Shown here: positions 22,870-33,120 of the stretch, piece by piece
Layout: every line of letters begins with the position of its first letter
Position numbering within the stretch: the first letter of the stretch is position 1
Source of the DNA: Panax quinquefolius
Taxonomy: Eukaryota > Streptophyta > Magnoliopsida > Apiales > Araliaceae
Assembly: GCA_020205615.1 (NCBI GenBank)
Contig: CM035164.1
Coordinates: forward strand, 3,747,501 to 3,811,500
Direction: 5' to 3'
Length of the DNA stretch: 64,000 bases
Made by a program: the position numbers and the translations under genes
Notes under the pieces: generated by a model
The model's input: the letters and a program-made list of their open reading frames with translations, nothing else
What the model was told of the DNA's origin: nothing
The model's database searches: none

Positions 22870-24300
22870 CAAAGCTATTCATTAACAATTCATCTTTTTC
22901 ACTACAAAGCAAAGATATACAATCAGTAAAACCAATAATGCCGAGACGCAGCTTTAATAGTATCACGACCACGAATTATCCATGCACCAATCGCCAAGGA
23001 TATTCGTGTTTTCAATCTGATCCATGATTATACTTAAATAATCCTTGGTCATAATCATACCAAGTCTATCAATGCACTACTGACCAAAGATGACTTTTAC
23101 CACATCCATGAATTAATATTTCATTCTTTGAGACTCACTCAATAATTAATTCATATCATCGAATCATCCACGCACTACGAGCCAAGGATATTCATTAGTA
23201 TCACGACCACAAATTATCCATGCACCTTTACGGCAAAGATAATTGTGTATTCATTAAGATCCGACCACAAATTATCCAAGCACTACTACCAAAGATAATT
23301 GTGTATTCATTAGTATCACGACCACAAATTATCCATGCACTACGGCCAAGATAATCGTGTATTCATTAGTATCACGACCACAAATTATCCATGCACTACT
23401 ACGAAAGATAATTGTGTATTCATTAAGATATCACGACCACAAATTATCCATGCACTACTACCAAAGATAATTGTGTATTCATTAAGATCACGACCACAAA
23501 TTATCCATGCACTACTACCAAAGATAATTGTGTATTCATTAAGATATCACGACCACAAATTATCCATGCACTACTGCCAAAGATAATTGTGTATTCATTA
23601 AGATCACGACCACAAATTATCCATGCACTACTACCAAAGATAATTGTGTATTCATTAAGATCACGACCACAAAATTATCCATGCACTACTGCAAAAGATA
23701 ATCATGTATTCATTAGTATCACGACCACAAATTATCCATGCACTACGGCCAAAGATAATTGTGTATTCATTAAGTATCACGACCACAAATTATCCATGCA
23801 CTTTTCTACCAAAGATAATTGTGTATTCATTAGTATCACGACCACAAATTATCCATGCACTACGGCAAAAGATAATTGTGTATTCATTAATATCACGACC
23901 ACAAATTATCCATGCACTACTACCAAAGATAATTGTGTATTCATTAAGATCACGACCACAAATTATCCATGCACTACGGCGAAAAGATAATTGTGTATTC
24001 ATTAATATCACGACCACAAATTATCCATGCACTACTACCAAAGATAATTGTGTATTCATTAATATCACGACCACAAATTATCCATGCACTACGGCCAAAG
24101 ATAATTGTGTTTTCAATTACTGATTATGATTATACCGAACAATCCTCGGTCATAATCATACCAAGTCCATCTATGCACTACTGAGCCACGAGATGACTTT
24201 CAACATAATATAAGCATGAGGATAATGATATAAAGAATCAATCAAATGAGATAAAGGATAAATATTAAACATTTATAATATAATTTATCCAGATTCAAGA
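22870..24300 (-). repeat. Internal LTR fragment (subfamily II-like) holding an expanded module
   Basis: Read on the minus strand this is the second half of an LTR: text matching 11520-11650 (GATTGAATTCTTATATCATT-like) occurs near 24240, and TGGTATGATTATGACC text lies on both sides of the tandem array. It therefore looks like a piece of another LTR trapped inside copy R. Its flanks resemble subfamily II more than the LTRs of copy R itself. Confidence 0.65.
23205..24115. repeat. 57-bp minisatellite, about 16 units
   Basis: The unit is about 57 bp (TATCACGACCACAAATTATC, then CATGCACTACTACCAAAG, then ATAATTGTGTATTCATTAA). About 16 consecutive units differ by point changes and 1-3 bp indels; variants CTACGGCC and CTACTACC alternate in part. 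Diverged units lie just outside (about 22970 and 23160). The unit is the reverse complement of LTR module 2. Open frames across it in several frames (23335-24184) are artefacts. Confidence 0.9.
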
Positions 24301-25380
24301 ATATCCCCATGTTATCAATCACTTAATAATCTCATAATCTAATATCATTAATATTATAACAATATTTTAATCATTTCTTAAATTTATAAACAATTTTCTT
24401 AATTGTTTACGCTTTTACCATATAATGCATTTAATCATTCAAAATGCCATACTCATAAGATATCATCACCAATTATCAAATCTCTCAAAAAATATGCATA
24501 TACTCTATATAGGATTCTCTAGCCATAATATCCTATTTTCAACTTTGTTACTTCACATAACATATTTAACTCATATGTTCAGAATTAAACTATTTTCATG
24601 AAAATACCAAATCAGTCCCAAAAATATTTCTTTTCTGGGATTTAGCATAATATAGTCCCATAATGAAAATATATTTTTCTCGAATTTTTAAATTCATTTA
24701 CTATTTTTCAAAAATCAATTTCTAATTAATTCCTTAAGAAATTAGCTACCTCAAGTTTAACTCCAAAAATTTCCAAATCTTGGCAGGACCTTACACATGT
24801 TAACGTGAGCCTCCAGTTTAAATTTCATGGTCATCGGAGTTATAAAACTCCAAGTTAAGCGCGTTTTTTCGGAAAAACCTAAATATTGAAATAGTCATAA
24901 CTTGCTCATTTTAAGTCGTAATGAGCTCATTTTTGACAGGAGGTACTTTATACCATATACTTTCATGTCCCAAAACCCCGAATTTTTCTCATAATTTAAG
25001 TGGCCGAAACAGCCCTCTAAAATCATGGCAGAAGCTTTTTCGGTTTTGCAGCTTTGCACCCTTTGCTAAAATCAGTCCACACAAAATCTACAACACCTTT
25101 TCCAGTAATTCCACTTGGATTAGTTAGGTAAATCATAGATCTAACTCTAGGACTTGACCACATTCAAAAATTCAAAATATAATAGGAGATATGGTCAATT
25201 GAATTTCATGTTACGTTTTTCACTAAAATCTGATTTTCAACTCTTTGTGATTTCTAAGAAACTTTCATGTTTTCACATACTAACCAAGATAACTCATCAT
25301 AAAACTTACTAATACCACGAATACCCATGATTTTCATTAGTCCAATGCTTTTATTATGACTTTCATCATAAACCACGTAA
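24301..25380. other. Unassigned AT-rich stretch inside copy R
   Basis: No gene is seen. The text around 24780-24960 (GGCAGGACCTTACACATGTT, CATAACTTGCTCATTTTAAG, GAGCTCATTTTTGACAGG) has the look of LTR or untranslated retroelement DNA, but I find no partner for it in the window. The 68-aa open frame at 24921-25127 has no recognisable feature. Confidence 0.4.
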
Positions 25381-25384
25381 ACTG

Positions 25385-26637
25385 TTCATTTTAATTGAAG
25401 AAATATTTGAGGGTTTAAGAAATGGGTTTTTGTACTGGGGTCAATACAAAATTCGATTTCACGCTCTAGGGTAGGCTAGGAAATCTTCAAGAATACGTCA
25501 AGAAATTTATTAATGATAGAAATATCATTCAAAACTGCTACTCTTATCCAAGACTTGGATAGTACGTTACATTGATACCAACTGTGACTTCTATCCCTTA
25601 ACCTAGATAGCACCTCACAATGATACCTATAAACTTGCCATCTTCATTCACGATGTCGCCTACAAAAAGTCCGGCTTCAGTGCATTCCACACAAGGAAGT
25701 CAACAACGAAAGGATCGGGGCTCTTTACTTATGGCTTGATATAACAGTGATTAACTTTAGGGTTTGGTTACTTTGAATTAAGTATAACAAAGTTGGTTAT
25801 GAATATAAAAGCTAACAACCTTACGAAAAGCATGATGAGTAGTTAACCAATTGATTCCTAAAATCAAAGGCAAGTATTTTCAAAGAGATAAGATTGACGG
25901 AGTAACGTGAAAGTTTCGATTTGAATCAACAAGATTTATAAACAATGGAGAGGTAACGAAGGTTTCTCCCAACTAAGTTTAAACAGATAAATCAAAGTCC
26001 AATTCTCTAGAGTCAAATTTAAACGTTGAACGCAAGCAAGAGAGATAAAATAATAGGTAGAACCAGATTTATCGAATACGATATAGACTTCGCAAGAGCT
26101 TATGATTAACTTACCCGTGATAATTTTATTCGTGTTCCTCGTCACGAGAAAAAAAACTCTCTCTTAAACTACCGGCTTTGGCTTATGCAGGACATCCTTT
26201 GGCATCACTATCTCAACTGGACTTGACTTCACCATACGACAAAATCGAGCTAAGTGACCTTCTCTTCGCAATTAAAACACGCTTTGATTTCTTTATACGT
26301 CTTGACCTGGATGTGTCCCTCTGTCGCATTTGAAACATATCTGACCGGTGGTCGTTCTTCTTCCTTTGAAGCGGGTCTTTGATCTTGCGCCGATGTCTTC
26401 ACGTCATTGTTGAACCCTCTCTTCTTGAAATGTCCAATCTTATTATCTTGGCCATGATTACCACCGAAATGGTTACCATTCTTGGCATGATAATTTCCCC
26501 GATGGTTATCATTTTTCCGATGGCCGGTGCCACCACCTGTATGATTATTATCGTGTTGTTGCTCATTACCTTTTGGTTGAAATGACTCAACTGTCCTCAT
26601 GTGCTTCATTGTTTATCTCAATATTTTCGGATGTCAT
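25385..26637 (-). pseudogene. gag-protease remnant of copy R
   Basis: On the minus strand gag starts at the ATG ending at 26637, loses its core, and continues with the NYHAKNGNHFGGNHGQDN stretch and one degraded knuckle (26609-26250). A protease piece is open at 26145-25936 (EVYIVFDKSGSTYYFIS, with the DTG motif disrupted). The 25730-25560 stretch is the short-family-specific segment. Near 25500-25395 the first bases of RT run to the shared deletion junction (TTTCTTAAACCCTCAAATAT). Frameshifts separate the pieces. Confidence 0.78.
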
Positions 26638-26806
26638 TTTCAAATATCGCCACCAAACATGGGTTAAATAACATATCACATATTATCCCTATACTCGACC
26701 GACCAAATAAATACCACATAAACTTAGGTAGGTCATACTAGCGAAGGAATTCCCGCCTCTCCCTCCTAGTTCTTGTCTCACATCTTAGCCAGGATCATAT
26801 CCCTAA

Positions 26807-26819
26807 GCTCGATACCAAC
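26807..26819 (-). promoter_or_regulatory. Primer-binding site of copy R
   Basis: On the minus strand GTTGGTATCGAGC follows the 5' LTR end directly; it resembles the tRNA-Met type site of copy B with one change. Confidence 0.65.
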
Positions 26820-29216
26820 CGTGACGCCCCCAAAATTAGGTATACGTCCACCCATCTTGAGTCGCCACTTACATGGTACATAAATTCAAATACAACTTAC
26901 TAATATAAGCGTAGGTGTACAATACGACATAAACTATGAGTTTGAATACAAATATTGTCTACTAGATATTATACAAACTCAAAAGGAGTCCTCATTACAA
27001 CTATTATCACACTATTTCACGTAATAGTGAGGACTACTAATGCTATCCTCCTGACCATTACTTCGTTTCCGACTCGTCCCAAATGCTATGTTCTCATTTC
27101 AAGAGAATATGGTGAAAGAAAGGTGTGAGCTCAACTAGCCCAAGAAGAAATATTATGACTAAGATAATGCGTAATAAATTATCATTAGCCTTCAACAATG
27201 TTAAACCGATAAAATACAATAGACAACCAGCTTTAACTACAAATGAATAAGCAATCCATTAAAAAGTCAAGTAGAGAATAAAGTCTACTATCTTTTAGGT
27301 TTTAAAAGGTTTTCATCAATTTTTATCATTGAGACTCACTTTAATAATAAACCACCACATCTAATCATCCCCGCACCTACGGTCAAGGATTTTCATCAAA
27401 TTATCAATGGTCACGACTATACCGAATCACCCCTCGGTCATAATCATACCAAAAACTATCCATCATCGCACATTCAAAGCCACTGAGGACTTTTGTCACA
27501 TCATTTATATCAAGTCATGATTATACCGAATGATCCTCGGTCATAATCATACTAAGTTCATCTATGCACGTAAGCCAAAGATAACATAATATAACATGAG
27601 GATGATGACAATGACATAGTAATTCAATAAAAAAGTTCAAGAATTATTTAATCCATGAATTATTAACGTCCCAAATTGTCAACATGATACTTTTTGCGTG
27701 TAGAGTAAAATTCAAGAATGATCGAAAGAATATTTCCATGAAAAGATATCTTTGGATGAAACGCAAATATCGAGGATATTCTACTAATTTCATGGAGTAT
27801 AAGTCAAAGTTTTAACCAACCGGGTATAATAAAGAATGGAATAACAAAAGAAATCACCATGCATGCGGTGATTGCATGATGTGTTATTCCAACGTAATAA
27901 TAATAACGGAACCGTGTCGGTGAAAATTCACAAGCGGGATGTTCCAATAGAATAATAAAGATGGAACCGGATCCGGTGTAAAACACACGAGATAGGATAT
28001 TCAATGAATGATAAAGATTTTAACCAGTCCGTGTAAAACACACGCATGGATGTTCCAACAGAATAATAAAGATTTTAACCAGTCCTGTAAAACACACGCA
28101 TGTGGATGTTCCAACGAGAATAATAGAAGAATGTCACCAAGTATAGGTAAACTCACAGATATCAAAGTTATTCCAATGAAATAATAAGCAATGGAATAAC
28201 ATAAGGATTTCACCAAGTATAGGGTATGTCACATATACTGTTTATGTATAGGGTATGCCACTTTTACAAAGTTATTCCAATGTAATAATAATGAATGGAA
28301 TAATGTAAGTTCTCTTCAAGAAGAAAGAATAACACCCTTACCGTAAAAAGAACTGAATATAGAAGTAGTGAAGTAGCAGAATACTCTTCTTCTTTCTATA
28401 ACTTTCTCTCTATAAACTTCTCTCTATAATTTCTCTCTCTGAGTTTTCAAAGGAATTAAATAAGAAAATAATGAAGGAATGAGCTTCTATTTATAGGAAA
28501 ATGGAATGCATAAGAATTAATCCATGAGCGGTCCGTTGATTTACTTTAATCGACGGTCCATATTTAAAGAAAAATCTTTTAAATAAAATATAATATATTC
28601 TATTTATATAAAAACATTTTACTATGCAATACTATGCAAAACACTATGCAAAACACTATGCAACACTATGCATAATAAAATATAATATATTCTATTTATA
28701 GAATAACTTTAATAAAGTATTCTATTTTATATAAAAGATGTTTCATTTTATTACGTTAATAATACGAATAAAACAAAACGTCATTATCGCTATAATAATT
28801 CATATTATTAATCGACAATAATGGAATCAAACCGAGTGACTTCTCACATAAGCATCAATAATCAATACCGTGTCTACTTATGCGACCACACGACATTCTT
28901 TATATTTTTTTACTACCGAGTAGTTCAACAAGAACCACTAGTAAAACTTCCGCCATTATTTCAATAAAATATTTTTGTCGCTTTCTCAATCCGACAATAA
29001 TTACATAGGGGGTCTACCAATGATTGAAATTTGTTGTCTAATATTCCTCGCTAAACCGAATATTCCCCACCAATCGAATATAATATAACCACTTGCATAC
29101 TTTTGCAAATTTATAAATACTACCCACAACTATAATATTATCTCAAATTCACACCATAATATTAAAAAATTATTTCACCAAATTTAAATCTTTATTGATA
29201 AAATCTGGGTCTCACA
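26820..29216 (-). repeat. 5' LTR of copy R (subfamily I)
   Basis: The 2,397-bp partner of 20338-22746. Long stretches are identical; differences are mostly 1-5 bp indels grouped at a few spots (for example near 26910, 27480 and 28880). A TATA box lies at 28489-28496 on the minus strand. Confidence 0.9.
28489..28496 (-). promoter_or_regulatory. LTR TATA box (copy R, 5' LTR)
   Basis: TATAAATA on the minus strand in the conserved CCTATAAATAGAAGCTC context. This LTR would drive copy R, whose product has no coding value. Confidence 0.55.
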
Positions 29217-29258
29217 AATATGGCCTATAGTTTAGGGTAGTAAATCATATTTTAGCCT

Positions 29259-29417
29259 TATTATTATTATTACTATTATTATTATTATTATAATTATTAA
29301 TATTAATATTAATTATATTATAATTATTATTATTTTATTACTATTATAATAATATTATTATAATTATTATTATTTTGAATTAAAATTAGAATGAATCTGA
29401 ATATTTATTACATAGAC

Positions 29418-29495
<78 letters not shown>

Positions 29496-29570
29496 TACTA
29501 TTACAATTACTATAATTATTATTATTATTATTATTATTATTATAATTATAATTATAATTATAATAATTAT
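29259..29570. repeat. (TTA)n microsatellite of Helitron copy 2
   Basis: TTA and TAT runs with ATAATT interruptions, the counterpart of 18205-18675 in copy 1. The longest pure run covers about 29420-29490. The (GTA)n block of copy 1 is absent here. Confidence 0.9.
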
Positions 29571-29810
29571 TATTATTAGTACTATTATAATTTTTATTAT
29601 AATTATAATAATATTTATTTTTAGTACTATTATTATTTGTTTCTGTGTGTGTGAAGAAGAGAGGAGAGAGAAAGATTTTTTATGAGAACATGAGAGAGAG
29701 TAGGGTGTATGAGTGAATTTGATTTGGGCGGGAAGAAATATGAGCCTTTAGATTAAGTTGAAAAAATTAAGTTAGAATGAATCTGAACCGTCTTTGTTTT
29801 ATTATATAGA

Positions 29811-30580
29811 TATTCCTCTCAGCTAAAGTTTCAGAGAAGTGAACAAATAAAAAGAAAAACAAGAGTGTTTTTCACATAAAAGTTTTTCTAGCAAATTGTT
29901 CTTGCCTTGTTTTAAAAATTTTATTGCTGCAAATTTATAATTATATCTTATAATCATATTTTTTGTGTTAAAACTTGCATACAAGCCTATATTGATTTGT
30001 GATTGATCTAGTGGTGAATATGTACGTACAAAGGAAGCTCAAAAGTTGCAGTGGTGCAAGCAGTTGTAGTAGTGCAAAGGGGGCAGTAGTGTCCAACAGT
30101 GGTCAAAGTTTATTTGTACATGGAGTCTTGTAATTAATTTAACAATTTATTAATAAAAGAGTCAAATACATACCAGTTGGTATTGGACGTGGAGTAGACC
30201 ACTAGAATAGAGGTTAGGGGCCGAACCACGTAAATGTTTTGGTGTGTTTGTGGTTTGCTGATTATCTTGTTTATCTTGCTTAATTTTGCATTAGAACACT
30301 ATCCATACATATGCATACACTGTTAAATTTGAACTAATATAAAGAAGGTTCTACTTAACAGTTTAATACAGACATCAAAGTAGACAGGTCCTACCTGTCT
30401 GGTTCTTAGTAACAATTTAATTCAAACTCCAAAGCAGACATGTCCTATGTGTCTGGATTTCTTCTGTAGTAAAAAAAAATTAAATTTGTCATTGTTAATC
30501 AATTCAATCACATTCACCTATTCAATCCCCCCTACCTATTCAATCCCCCCTTCTAGGTGTGCACACACGAAAATTTTAGT
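29811..30580 (+). repeat. copia 3' LTR, right piece
   Basis: It continues the LTR broken at 17957 and matches 12799-13535: CAGCTAAAGTTTCAGAGAAG, GGGGCAGTAGTGTCCAAC-like text, and the AGACAGGT/ACCTGTCT hairpin. It ends near 30568-30580 after GTGTGCACACAC. From here to 30879 there is only AT-rich non-coding text with CCTCCC-type tracts. Confidence 0.82.
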
Positions 30581-31026
30581 AATAAATGATATGCTTTATT
30601 TTGAAATGTTAATTTAAATAATTTAAAATATCTAACTTTCTCATCTTTTATCATCCCTCCTAATCCTCCCACTTTTGAGGGGAAAGTTTTAAGTCAAAAA
30701 TAAAATTAACTTTATCTCCAAATCCCTCCCCCTCCTAAAAAACTCAAAATATTAGATTTGGAGGGAATTTAATTATTTTCCCTTCCCTTTCCTTCCCCTT
30801 AAAAAAAACTTACAAACATAGTATTAGGACAGAAACAACTTTTTTAATCTTTTCAATGATAGTTTAAAGTTTGTGTTAATGCTACGTTTGGACTGAAAGA
30901 ATGGAATAATGGAAAGAATGAGATAAATGAGAGAATGGAATAGGCACGAGAATGGACCGACTTTTTATTATTTCATGTACATGTTTGGTTGATGTTAGGA
31001 ATACATCCAAGAATGAAATAAACACT

Positions 31027-31269
31027 TCCTCCGTTCTTTAATATAAGTCGTTTTAGAATTGTGCACAAGTATTAAGGAAATGATTGTATAACATTAAATA
31101 TAATATCAATTGTCTATATTGTCTTTGTATTGAAAAAGAGAGTGTTATTTATTAGGCAAAAAATAGTGAGAGAACCAAAATTATATTTATTACTTAGGGC
31201 AATATTGAAAACTAAACAATTAATGCTTACTTGAAATTCTCAAACGACTTATATTAAGGAACGTAGGGC
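31027..31269. mobile_element. Stowaway-like MITE, copy at 31 kb
   Basis: The ends CTCCGTTCTTTAATATAAG and (minus) CCTACGTTCCTTAATATAAG pair. It is the same family as the outer MITE at 38112-39186 and shows that family uninterrupted: AAAATTATATTTATTACTTA near 31178 is the empty site for the MITE inserted at 38247. Confidence 0.72.
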
Positions 31270-31816
31270 GTAATTAGAAAGTGACCTAAGTACCCCCAAC
31301 TATTCAAATTTAACTTAAATTTAATTTATATTTAAAATTTGACTCGTATTTTTGTAGATTTTTTTTATAATTCTATCTTTCTTCTTTTTTTTTTCTACTT
31401 ATAATTTTTCATATAATTTTTTATATAATTTTTCTTACTTATAATTTATTTATTTTTATAGTTTTTTTATTTCTCTAGAATTAACTTTATTTTAATTGAT
31501 GAAAACTAAAGATAAGTTAAGTAGTGTAAAATAAAATATAACCAACAAAACTAAATCAACTATAACACCAACTCAATAATAAAATGTGATGATAAATCGA
31601 ATAACATATTGGATAACTTCATTCAACAACCAACAACTTAATAAAATATCTAATCAACTAGTAATGATCCCATCAATAAATCCTCGACAAAATCTCAATA
31701 TCATCATTCAATAACCAACATAGTAAAATGTTTAAATAACAAGTATAACACTCAACTCAATAAATCCTAGACAAAACCCTCTTTTCGCTCATCGGGAAGG
31801 CTAAAGAAGACCACCA

Positions 31817-32089
31817 TCAACCCCTCCTCACAATAGTAGCTGTCCTCTCCATGACAGATTCAGAATCAATATCGAAACTTGACGTTCTCTTCCTCTTCTT
31901 GAAACTATAGGACTTGCTAGATATTTCCTCATTGCGGGTTGGAGTCAAGTCATCATCTCCATCATTTGTTTGGATCTCTTCATCTAACTCGATCATTTCT
32001 GCAGTCGATAGAGCATCTTTTCCAGTTACTCTATCCTTGCCAAATGTAACAAATGGATTGTTATGCCAATTTGCTCTCTTTTGGTGCAC
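31817..32089 (-). pseudogene. Myb/SANT-like protein fragment of the Harbinger element
   Basis: The 90-aa minus frame contains FGKDRVTGKDALSTAEMIEL, an acidic middle (QTNDGDDDL) and a basic KKRKRTSS patch. Plant PIF/Harbinger elements and their domesticated relatives encode Myb/SANT-like proteins with a similar GKDRATGxxA stretch after the DNA-binding domain. The domain itself is missing upstream, so this is at best a last exon. I am moderately sure of the family and cannot say whether it is transcribed. Confidence 0.45.
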
Positions 32090-32924
32090 CTAAAACAAGT
32101 TAGAGGAAAAAAAAAGATAACACAGTAATTAAAAAAAATAAAAATAGTAAAACACAGTAATTAAATTATATCATAGCAGTATCCAAAAAAAAAAACTGCA
32201 AGCAATTTTATTTACACGAGCTGCTAATTTCACCTACAACAAAATAAGGAAGAACCCTTCAATGTAATTGTAGGCTTGTAGCAGTAGGTAACTCTGATAT
32301 AACACAAACAATCAAGGTTTCATTGCGTTATTATTGGCGTATAAAGATGTACATACTGGTTATGAAAATCCACTGAAGAAGGAAGACAAAACCAGAACAA
32401 ATTCCCCCCTAAATATTCAACTTTTCTTATGAAAATCTTTATGTTACTTCTCAACTTCTTATCATACTGGTTATTCTTACAATACAAATCTAAATAAACC
32501 CTTCTTCATTATCAACAACAAACAGGGCAGACCCCTTGACAGGAATTAAAAATACAATTTTAAGTAGATTACATTCCAGTAGGAATACATCATTCCTGCC
32601 GGAATAAACAAACCAAACAATCTTTTTCTCATTCCATTGGAATGATTTATTTCATTCTCACTCTATTCCACCAAACCAAACGTTACATAAAGGCCATCAG
32701 AGAATTCTTATCGTCTTACGTTGGTTCCAAATTATAGTTCAAGAACTAATTGTCTTGTGCATTTGATCATAAATTGCGTTTCTCATATTTGATTTCGTTT
32801 TACGTACCCAGTCGAGTAGCATTCTTGTAACTCATAAATCACAAGTATATTAATAGTAAACTAAGAAATTATTATCAATGTTATATTGGATCTGAATTAA
32901 GCTATCAACTTAGAACCTAATGCA

Positions 32925-33120
32925 GCATTTGGATTGAAAAAATCCGGTCTGAAAAGGAATGAAATAATGGAATGAAAAAAAGTGTATCTGGTTATTCATT
33001 TCCAGATAAACCATTCCGGTGGAGGAAAACTTCATTTCATTCCCTTATTTGCATTTCAATGGAATGAATGTGTCAAATATGCCATTCCATCGCACCACCC
33101 ACCACCACCAACCAAACATG
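32925..33120. mobile_element. Small MITE related to the 30880-32687 element
   Basis: TGCAGCATTTGGATTG at the left and, on the minus strand, TGCATGTTTGGTTGG at the right, with GGAATGAAATAATGGAATG and CCATTCC blocks inside. The ends resemble the Harbinger-type ends nearby. No clear target duplication is seen. Confidence 0.4.

Larger units (their letters stand above)
20338..29216 (-). mobile_element. Ty3/gypsy chromovirus on the minus strand, internally deleted (copy R)
   Basis: It is bounded by a perfect 5-bp duplication, AATAT, at 20333-20337 and 29217-29221. The 5' LTR is on the right (26820-29216) and the 3' LTR on the left (20338-22746). Internal parts on the minus strand are primer site, gag remnant, protease remnant and the first few bases of RT, then the same junction seen in copies A and C. 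After that comes unassigned DNA and an LTR fragment with a minisatellite. LTR pairing and the duplication show a complete insertion event; the coding capacity is nil. Confidence 0.9.
19256..29257. mobile_element. Long-inverted-repeat foldback element (MULE-like), split by a chromovirus
   Basis: The left end (GCTTAAATATGATTTAGTACC at 19257) and right end (GGCTAAAATATGATTTACTACC read on the minus strand from 29257) pair. Pairing continues inward for several hundred bp through TTTGTCGATTAGGTGATTGAAC, GGCGTGGCATC and AAATAATATAAATTA blocks toward a centre near 19800, so almost the whole 1.1 kb is one palindrome. No coding sequence. A 9-bp duplication TTATTATTA fits both sides but cannot be told from the microsatellite it landed in. 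The right arm is cut at 20337/29222 by the minus-strand chromovirus. Confidence 0.78.
18938..29810 (-). mobile_element. Non-autonomous Helitron, copy 2, split by nested insertions
   Basis: Its 3' end abuts the 5' end of copy 1 directly, with a CGTGCC-TGAA-GGCACG hairpin at 18949-18964 and a terminal CTA whose G is missing. The outer 310 bp (18938-19250) and the 550 bp before 29810 match copy 1 closely, including the (TTA)n core and the final TTTTATTATATAGA. A foldback element sits in its microsatellite from 19256 to 29257. The host LTR resumes at 29811. Confidence 0.82.
12379..30580 (+). mobile_element. SIRE-like Ty1/copia element lacking most of pol, with nested insertions
   Basis: The two LTRs match over about 1.2 kb once insertions are removed: 12379-13539 against 17536-17957 joined to 29811-30580. 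A tRNA-Met type primer site follows the first and AGGGGGAG-type purine tracts precede the second. Between them are a gag remnant (about 13770-14645) and a short linker piece of pol; no RT, RNase H or integrase core is present. The 5' LTR lacks its first ~160 bp, at the junction with copy B. The right boundary is uncertain by about 15 bp because the same AAAATTTTAGTA text occurs at both LTR ends. Confidence 0.82.
30880..32687 (-). mobile_element. PIF/Harbinger-type element remnant
   Basis: Ends pair as TGCTACGTTTGG (30880) and, on the minus strand, TGTAACGTTTGG (32687), with AATGGAAT-rich subterminal text on both sides. A 3-bp TAA duplication (30877-30879 and 32688-32690) fits the TWA target of PIF/Harbinger elements. 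The interior holds a Myb/SANT-associated open frame of the kind these elements carry, but no DDE transposase. A smaller MITE lies inside at about 31027-31269. Confidence 0.65.

Noticed and set aside
23205..24115. CRISPR-like array of regular repeats
   Set aside because: The spacing is regular but there are no unique spacers: the whole 57-bp unit repeats. The DNA is a plant nuclear retroelement.
23335..24184. Overlapping repetitive frames (ITTTNYPCTT / RPQIIHALLPKIIVYSL)
   Set aside because: They come from the 57-bp LTR-derived minisatellite read in several frames at once; unit indels shift the frame and the source is non-coding LTR.
24921..25127. 68-aa plus-strand frame inside copy R
   Set aside because: It is in unassigned retroelement-like DNA, without domain or context.
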